Shown: piece after piece, positions 24,666-29,393 of the stretch
Layout: each line of letters starts with the position of its first letter
How positions within the stretch are numbered: the first letter of the stretch is position 1
Assembly (NCBI GenBank): GCA_902465325.1
Contig: CABQMV010000007.1
Coordinates: 1-29,393, forward strand
DNA length: 29,393 nucleotides
Direction of reading: 5' to 3'
Source of the DNA: an uncultured Oscillospiraceae bacterium
Lineage (GTDB): Bacteria; Bacillota; Clostridia; UBA1212; SIG427
Position numbers and translations under genes: made by a program
The notes under the pieces: generated by a model
Database searches by the model: none
What the model was told of the DNA's origin: nothing
What the model saw: the letters and a program-made list of their open reading frames with translations, nothing else

Positions 24666-25331
24666 ATGAAAGAATTAAAAAAAATACCCGATCCAAATCA
24701 GATATTCCCTAACGAATATCACACCTCCTGCTTTATAAAAAACACGATAAAGGCGCCGAATATTATAGTCGGAGATTATACCTATTACGATGACGAAAAG
24801 GATCCGGCGAATTTTGAAAAAAACAATGTGCTCTTTAACTATCCCGAATTTGGCGACAGACTAATTATAGGAAAGTTCTGCGCCATAGCTTCCGGCACAA
24901 AATTTACTATGGGGCCGGCCAATCACAGAATCTGCAGCATTACCACCTATCCCTTTCATGTGTTTGGCGGTCTGTGAGGCGAAAAAACCCCCGCCCATCT
25001 TTCTCAGCTTCCCTTTAAAGGCGATACGATTATCGGTAATGACGTATGGATTGGCCGGGAGAGTATTATTATGCCCGGGGTAAAAATAGGAGACGGCGCG
25101 ATTGTCGGGGCTTACTCTGTGGTGACAAAGGAGATTCCTCCCTACAGTGTCGTAGGCGGAAATCCTGCTCAGCTTATAAAAAAACGGTTTGATGAAGAAT
25201 TCATTCAATTGCTGCTGAAATTAAAATGGTGGGATCTGGAGCCGGAAAAACTGGTGGACCTTCTTCCGCTGTTATGTGACCCCGACTTGGAAAAAGTAAA
25301 ACAAACAATCAAAAAGCAGCTGGGTGAATAG
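24666..25331 (+). pseudogene. Vat/CatB-like hexapeptide O-acetyltransferase interrupted by an in-frame TGA
   Basis: Read in one frame from the ATG at 24666 (AGGTGG upstream) to the TAG-containing end at 25331, this is a full xenobiotic acetyltransferase of about 221 codons with a single TGA at 24975-24977. The left part contains GKFCAIASGTKFTMGPANHR with the expected catalytic His. The right part contains left-handed helix repeats ([30 protein letters not shown]), [14 protein letters not shown] and the WW of the C-terminal helices. Relatives acetylate streptogramins or chloramphenicol, or cell-surface sugars. At the TGA position family members have Trp (FGxGW/EK), so a TGG to TGA change explains it. 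Most genes here use TGA as a true stop. A recent inactivation or a sequencing error are the likely causes. Confidence 0.82.
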
Positions 25332-25361
25332 GCACCATTCCGCGATCTTTATATTCAACAC

Positions 25362-25390
25362 TTTCATAATCTCAGGGCCTATGCTATAAT
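25362..25390 (+). promoter_or_regulatory. Extended -10 promoter for the alcohol dehydrogenase pair
   Basis: TGCTATAAT (25382-25390) is a perfect extended -10. The -35 position (25362-25367, TTTCAT) is weak. The -10 and the 7 bases after it (TATAATTTTACCA) are identical to those at the rubrerythrin 1 promoter (15527-15539). Confidence 0.68.
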
Positions 25391-25427
25391 TTTACCAGTT
25401 AAAAATTTTAAGAAAGAAGGAACAGAA

Positions 25428-26456
25428 ATGAAACAAGCGGTTATGACAAGTCCCGGCGTCATTGAGTACAGAGATGTACCCGTTCCTGCCGTAGGAGACC
25501 ATCAGATAAAAGTCAAAATGAAACGCATTGGCGTATGCGGCTCCGATATCCATGTAAACCACGGAAAGCATCCTTATACCAGCTATCCGGTAGTACAGGG
25601 ACATGAGGTTTCTGCCCAGGTAGTAGAAATCGGAAAAAATGTCACGAATGTAAAGGTGGGGGATAAAGTCACCATTCAACCGCAGGTTGTCTGCGGAAAA
25701 TGCTATCCCTGTACACACGGGATGTACAATGACTGCGAAACTCTGAAAGTAATGGGATTTCAGACCACCGGTATGGCCAGTGAATACTTTGTAACAGAGG
25801 CCTCAAAGGCCTTGAAGCTTCCTGAAACTATGAGCTGGGACCACGGTGCCATGATAGAACCGCTGGCCGTGGCCGTACACGCAGTCAGACGGTATGGGGA
25901 GGTAGCCGGAAAAGGCGTTCTGGTATTGGGAGGCGGTCCTATCGGAAATTTAGTGGCCCAGACCGCTAAAGCCTTAGGCGCCAGCAAGGTGATGGTATCC
26001 GAGCTCTCCGCCTATCGCCTGGAAACTGCAGAAAAATGCGGTATTACTGCACTGGATCCGTCAAAAAAGGATTTGCAGGAGGCGATCCATGAATTTTTTG
26101 GCCCAGACGGCGCAGATGTTATTTTTGAATGCATTGGAATCAACACCACCATGGATCAGGCAATCCGCTTTGCCAGAAAAGGCAGCGATATCATTGTTGT
26201 AGGGGTATTTGCAGATCTGGGGTCTATTAACATGGGCTTTGTACAGGACCATGAGCTTCGTTTAATTGGAACCGCCATGTACCGGGAGGAAGATTATATT
26301 GATGCAATTCGTCTGGTGAGCCAGGAAAAAATTGCCTTTGATCCTTTGATTACCAACCATATTCCTTTTAACCAATACAAAAAAGCGTATGATCTGATTG
26401 ACCAGCAAAAGGACCGGGCCATGAAGGTTATCATTGTGATGGATCAGGAAACGTGA
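25428..26456 (+). CDS. Zinc-dependent medium-chain alcohol/polyol dehydrogenase
   Basis: This 342-residue MDR-family enzyme would oxidise a secondary alcohol or polyol with NAD(P). Catalytic zinc ligands are visible as C37 in GVCGSD and H59-E60 in QGHE. The structural zinc loop has C89, C92, C95 and C103. The Rossmann signature GGGPIG is near 168-173, and MIEPLAVAVHAVRR is typical of the sorbitol/threonine/L-gulonate dehydrogenase branch. The ATG follows AGAAGGAA by 6 bases. It is separated by 19 bases from the iron-dependent dehydrogenase, so the pair likely works on one pathway, perhaps sugar acid or sugar alcohol breakdown. The substrate is not determinable here. Confidence 0.92.
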   Translation: MKQAVMTSPGVIEYRDVPVPAVGDHQIKVKMKRIGVCGSDIHVNHGKHPYTSYPVVQGHEVSAQVVEIGKNVTNVKVGDKVTIQPQVVCGKCYPCTHGMYNDCETLKVMGFQTTGMASEYFVTEASKALKLPETMSWDHGAMIEPLAVAVHAVRRYGEVAGKGVLVLGGGPIGNLVAQTAKALGASKVMVSELSAYRLETAEKCGITALDPSKKDLQEAIHEFFGPDGADVIFECIGINTTMDQAIRFARKGSDIIVVGVFADLGSINMGFVQDHELRLIGTAMYREEDYIDAIRLVSQEKIAFDPLITNHIPFNQYKKAYDLIDQQKDRAMKVIIVMDQET

Positions 26457-26475
26457 AAGAAAGAGGAGATGAATC

Positions 26476-27609
26476 ATGAAAAGTTTTACTTATTTTGCGC
26501 CTACAGAAATTGTTTTTGGCTGCGGCGCCATTGAAAAAACAGGAGAGCAGGCCGCCCGCTTTGGGAAAAAGGCAATTATTGTCACAGGCTCCCGTCTGCC
26601 TAAAGTAGGAAATACCTTTGCCAGATTAACAGACTCTCTGGAAAAGGCTGGCGTATCCTATGTGCATTTTGACGGTGTTATCCCAAACCCCACTACGGCA
26701 GAGGTCACCAAGGGAGCAGATATGGCAAAGGCCTTTGGCGCTCAGGTGGTGATCGGTCTGGGAGGCGGCTCCGCGATGGATACAGCAAAGGCCATTGCAG
26801 TAGAAGCAACCCATCCGGGGACTGCCTGGGATTACCTCCATTATAAAGAGGGACCTACCGAGAAGACCCTGCCTATCATCGCAGTGGGAACCACGGCGGG
26901 GACCGGTTCTCAGACCACCCCTTGTGCGGTAATTACCAAAACAGAAAATCTGGACAAATCCGCAATTTGGCATAAAAATATTTTTCCCAAAGTCGCCATT
27001 GTAGATCCTGACTTGACGGCTACCATGCCGGCTCATATAACAGCGCAGACAGGCTTTGACGCATTTTGCCACAATTTTGAAGCCTACCTATCTGTAAACT
27101 GCAATCCCATGGTAGAAACTCTGGCGTTAGAGGCAATCCGTATCATAGCGGAAAATCTTCCTAAGGCGTACCGGGACGGCTCGGATCTGGAAGCTCGCTC
27201 CCAAATGGCCTGGGCCGATACGCTAGGAGGCCTCACCAATGCCTCGGCAGGAGTCACCCTGCCCCACGGACTGGGAATGCAGGTAGGCGGCCACTGTCCC
27301 CACGTTACGCACGGCCAGGCACTGGCGGCTATTTATCCGGCGTTTACACGCTATACCTACGAGTCCGCCCGGGAAAAATTTGACAGGGTTGGTAAACTGT
27401 TTGACTCTTCTGTAGATCCCTGTACAGCAATTGATAATTTCTTAAAGAGCATCGACTTGTATATCAGTTTTAAGGAGCTGAATGTCTCTAAGGAGGAAAT
27501 CCGTGCCATTGCCAACTGCGGACAGGTTTTGGGAGACTATAAAAATAATCCCAGAGTCGCTACAATAGAGGAAATGTATCAGCTTCTGATGGATTGTTAT
27601 GAAAGATAA
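26476..27609 (+). CDS. Iron-containing alcohol dehydrogenase
   Basis: This 377-residue group III dehydrogenase has an N-terminal Rossmann-like domain with GGGSAMDTAKA (96-106) and GTTAGTGSQTT (138-148) for NAD(P) binding. The C-terminal helical domain supplies the metal site: D195 and H199 in GFDAFCHNFEAY, H264 in LPHGLGM and H279 in THGQALA. Members reduce aldehydes or oxidise primary alcohols, including 1,3-propanediol, lactaldehyde and butanol. GAGGAG lies 7 bases before the ATG. It is the second gene of the dehydrogenase operon and is followed by a hairpin terminator. A link to L-lactaldehyde from fucose metabolism is tempting because of the fucosidase, but no fuc genes are nearby. Confidence 0.94.
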   Translation: MKSFTYFAPTEIVFGCGAIEKTGEQAARFGKKAIIVTGSRLPKVGNTFARLTDSLEKAGVSYVHFDGVIPNPTTAEVTKGADMAKAFGAQVVIGLGGGSAMDTAKAIAVEATHPGTAWDYLHYKEGPTEKTLPIIAVGTTAGTGSQTTPCAVITKTENLDKSAIWHKNIFPKVAIVDPDLTATMPAHITAQTGFDAFCHNFEAYLSVNCNPMVETLALEAIRIIAENLPKAYRDGSDLEARSQMAWADTLGGLTNASAGVTLPHGLGMQVGGHCPHVTHGQALAAIYPAFTRYTYESAREKFDRVGKLFDSSVDPCTAIDNFLKSIDLYISFKELNVSKEEIRAIANCGQVLGDYKNNPRVATIEEMYQLLMDCYER

Positions 27610-27650
27610 TTTGCTTTTTTAAATTGTACAGTTTCATACAGTAAAGGTGG

Positions 27651-27687
27651 GCGGGCGCCTTGGAAATTCCCAATACGCCCGCTTGTT
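27651..27687 (+). terminator. Probable intrinsic terminator after the dehydrogenase pair
   Basis: GCGGGCG (27651-27657) pairs with CGCCCGC (27676-27682), with an inner TTGG/CCAA helix possible, followed by the weak T-stretch TTGTTAT. It lies between convergent genes and could also slow transcripts from the minus strand, though no U-tract exists on that side. Confidence 0.6.
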
Positions 27688-27703
27688 ATGATGCAAAATA
27701 TCA

Positions 27704-28198
27704 TTATTTTACTTCTACAGATTTCGCCCACTTTATGAAATCTTCTCTATATTTATCAAAATTCTTGCTCTCACAGCCAAACTGGACCAGCCAATACGCG
27801 TCAGAGCCCTTATATACAAAAGCAGCATACTGATAATTTTTGCCGCTTTCTGTTTTAGCATATTCAAAGCCTACCAGTCCGTCATCGGACTTTACCTCTG
27901 TTTCCAGCTGATTTGTTGTAAGAACCAGTGACGCATAGTCGCTCAGGGACATATTTGTGGACAGCCCTGCAGACTCAAATACGGTAAGCTCCTCCTTCAG
28001 CACAGTGACAATACTTGTCAGAGATACAAAATATCCTGTCTGCGTAACCAGCTCCTGCTCTGTAAAATCCTCATTCAGAGTGATAGACAGATTATCTACC
28101 GCAAAGGTCTTATCCTTTGCCTTTCCGCAGCCGGACAGCATACCGACTACCAAAATCACACATACGGCAGCAGCCACCACCGATTTTCCTTTTCTCAT
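27704..28198 (-). CDS. Small lipoprotein of unknown function
   Basis: This 164-residue protein has a lipoprotein signal: MRKGKS, a hydrophobic core and lipobox LSGC with C24 as the lipidated cysteine. The mature part contains one compact alpha/beta domain (TFAVDNLSITLNEDF, GLVGFEYAKTESGKNYQYAAF, WLVQFGCESKNFDKYREDF). Its shape suggests a small folded domain that could bind a partner or ligand at the outer face of the membrane. The ATG at 28198 has GGAGGT 9 bases upstream; the ATG at 28207 abuts that site and is unlikely. It is monocistronic with a clear promoter and a palindrome in its leader. I do not recognise the family with confidence. Confidence 0.8.
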   Translation of the reverse strand: MRKGKSVVAAAVCVILVVGMLSGCGKAKDKTFAVDNLSITLNEDFTEQELVTQTGYFVSLTSIVTVLKEELTVFESAGLSTNMSLSDYASLVLTTNQLETEVKSDDGLVGFEYAKTESGKNYQYAAFVYKGSDAYWLVQFGCESKNFDKYREDFIKWAKSVEVK

Positions 28199-28214
28199 AT
28201 TCGCCATACCTCCC

Positions 28215-28230
28215 AAAAGAACATTCTTTT
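28215..28230. promoter_or_regulatory. Palindrome in the lipoprotein leader, possible operator
   Basis: AAAAGAACATTCTTTT has perfect 7-base arms (AAAAGAA / TTCTTTT) around CA. It lies between the -10 element and the ribosome binding site, about where transcription begins, a common place for a repressor site. It could also be a weak RNA hairpin. No regulator gene is adjacent. Confidence 0.45.
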
Positions 28231-28235
28231 AAATT

Positions 28236-28264
28236 AGTATAGCAAACACCAATTTTCATTGCAA
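28236..28264 (-). promoter_or_regulatory. Promoter for the small lipoprotein gene
   Basis: On the minus strand: -35 TTGCAA (28264-28259), 17-base spacer, -10 TATACT (28241-28236) preceded by TGC, an extended -10. The leader to the ATG is about 30 bases and contains the palindrome. Confidence 0.75.
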
Positions 28265-28274
28265 TAACAACGTA

Positions 28275-29393
28275 CTATATTTCATACTCTTTAATCTCCG
28301 GCTGGTTCCGGACAGAATCCCAGTAAATAGAAAGACTTTTATCCTTCACTATAACCCCGTCCAGCATAAACCAATCCAGATAGTCCCGGCACAGGGGCGC
28401 AACCCAATAGCCCTCCGGCGTGACCCGGAGGCCCACCAGGCCGGATATGATTAAATCACAGAAGCTAGAGTGGTTGTAGTCCTTCCCTCTGTCCTTCATG
28501 GGATCCTGTTTGTTATACAGCATGGTCCTGCTGATCCAATCACCTGTAAAGGGATTTAAATTTTCATCAATCCACGGTCTTTTTTCTCCGTTCAGCACAA
28601 TAAACTGGCTATGGGTATAGGTTTGCAGTCCCCGGCAGAAATCCGCTGCTGTAACAAAGGCCTGTTTACTGTCTCCGTGCAGCAGATTGGCCAGTGCCGT
28701 CAGCGTCATACTGGTTGCCATAGGCCAGGACGGTCCGTTCCACTGACACTCATGTCCCTCATAGGAAATACAAAAATCTGTATGACTCTGGTCCGCATAG
28801 GAATATCCGTATTCCGCAGCAAAGTGATTCTTATCCGTGAGAAATTTCCATGCTTCATTATACTGAGACGGCATTTCTGTGAAATACCAGGGCGTATATC
28901 CGCCCAATTCTCTGACCCCAGACATTTTACCGCTGCAATTTTGAACCTCAAAAAAAGCATCCTCTCCATTCCAGAGTTCACTGCAAATCAGCTGCTTCAG
29001 GCGGTCCGCTTTATTAAAGTAAAACTCCCGCTCTTTTCCCTCCGGAAATAAATGCGCTAGCCCCAGGCAATTCCCCAGCATGGCAGCATTGATCTGAGGG
29101 CGGTAACCGCTGCCGCCGATGGACAGCTCCGTCCCCTCCCGGTCATCGATGGCTTCAAAGAGCCCGTTCTCCCTCATACCGGCGAACTGTCCTACAGCAC
29201 CCTCCCAGCAAGCATAGTCTACAGCCATATAGGGAAGCAGCTCCTCCAGAAGAGGCCGGGCCTCCCGCGTCATGCTGTACTGCCAGGCCGCATACTCCAG
29301 CCAGGTGGTGTAGGAGCGCAAATCGCCGCCCCCGGTATACCAGAATTTTAAATAGTCCTCTATATAGCGGCTGTCTCGTAGCCACCGGCCCTC
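28275..29393 (-). CDS. MGH1/GH63-like glycoside hydrolase, N-terminus cut by window edge
   Basis: The frame is open from the right edge to the TAG at 28275, giving the last 372 residues of an (alpha/alpha)6-barrel glycosidase. The visible part starts WLRDSRYIEDYLKFWYTGGG and continues with SYTTWLEYAAW. It contains WNGPSWPMATSMTLTALANLL, the signature shared by mannosylglycerate-hydrolase-type (MGH1), GH63 and trehalase-like enzymes. The C-terminal half closes the barrel with WIDENLNPFTGDW and a HSSFCDLIISGLVGL segment. The substrate is unknown; alpha-glucosides, alpha-mannosides or trehalose-like sugars are possible. The internal TTG at 29321 is not the true start because the homology continues upstream. 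Gene order beyond the edge is not visible. Confidence 0.85.
   Translation of the reverse strand, partial: EGRWLRDSRYIEDYLKFWYTGGGDLRSYTTWLEYAAWQYSMTREARPLLEELLPYMAVDYACWEGAVGQFAGMRENGLFEAIDDREGTELSIGGSGYRPQINAAMLGNCLGLAHLFPEGKEREFYFNKADRLKQLICSELWNGEDAFFEVQNCSGKMSGVRELGGYTPWYFTEMPSQYNEAWKFLTDKNHFAAEYGYSYADQSHTDFCISYEGHECQWNGPSWPMATSMTLTALANLLHGDSKQAFVTAADFCRGLQTYTHSQFIVLNGEKRPWIDENLNPFTGDWISRTMLYNKQDPMKDRGKDYNHSSFCDLIISGLVGLRVTPEGYWVAPLCRDYLDWFMLDGVIVKDKSLSIYWDSVRNQPEIKEYEI

Noticed and set aside
24975..24977. TGA in the acetyltransferase as a selenocysteine or Trp-recoding codon
   Set aside because: Several neighbours end in TGA (def, fmt, prkC, the aminotransferase, the Zn dehydrogenase), so TGA is a normal stop here. 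The short GGCG/CGCC pairing after it does not look like a bacterial SECIS element, and the family has Trp, not Cys, at this position.
28215..28230. LexA or PerR/Fur box in the lipoprotein leader
   Set aside because: The half-sites do not match GAAC-N4-GTTC, and there is no TTATAATnATTATAA-like or GATAAT repeat pattern.
1..29393. Mobile element, prophage, defence island or toxin-antitoxin module
   Set aside because: I found no transposase, integrase, terminal repeats, restriction, Cas or toxin-like genes. Gene content and codon style look uniform across the window.

Overview
The window looks like the chromosome of a gut-type anaerobic member of the Clostridia, most likely Lachnospiraceae. The basis is sigma-A promoters with extended -10 elements, strong AGGAGG-type ribosome binding sites, two rubrerythrins, the def-fmt-rlmN-prpC-prkC-rsgA-rpe cluster typical of Firmicutes, a YesL-like membrane protein, and several intracellular glycoside hydrolases. 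This assignment comes from gene content only. There are no rRNA or tRNA genes, transposases, phage genes or CRISPR arrays. Coding density is high and no gene-free stretch reaches 300 bases.

Left part (1-7181). A two-gene minus-strand operon encodes a membrane-anchored protein cut by the window edge and a membrane-bound phosphodiester glycosidase (NAGPA/DUF2233). It diverges from a plus-strand GH3 beta-glucosidase plus GNAT acetyltransferase pair. Both directions have near-consensus promoters in the 217-base gap.

Central part (5028-15439). Ten minus-strand genes are packed with 4-11 base overlaps or gaps of at most 24 bases: def, fmt, rlmN, prpC, prkC, rsgA, rpe, a class I/II aminotransferase, a GH29 alpha-L-fucosidase and an EamA transporter. 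The first seven form the classical start-of-translation, rRNA-modification and Ser/Thr-phosphorylation cluster. The last three appear to be a lineage-specific extension. prkC carries a Pro/Thr-rich insertion that seems to split its last PASTA repeat.

Stress and replication part (15474-21783). A rubrerythrin-exoA bicistron diverges from def across a symmetric pair of extended -10 promoters. Then, on the minus strand, come priA, a 135-residue P-loop protein, a protein resembling two fused SSB/OB folds, a NodB-type polysaccharide deacetylase with an altered first motif, and a single-domain USP-like protein.

Right part (21943-29393). On the plus strand are a YesL/DUF624-type membrane protein overlapping a DUF4846 lipoprotein, a second rubrerythrin with a strong terminator, a Vat/CatB-like hexapeptide acetyltransferase interrupted by one in-frame TGA, and a tandem Zn-dependent/Fe-dependent alcohol dehydrogenase pair. 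On the minus strand are a small lipoprotein and the C-terminal 372 residues of an MGH1/GH63-like glycoside hydrolase that runs off the right edge.

I found no clear novel defence or mobile system. The most unusual items are the split PASTA repeat in prkC, the single-nonsense acetyltransferase, the small P-loop gene between the OB-fold gene and priA, and the mirror-image def/rbr promoters.
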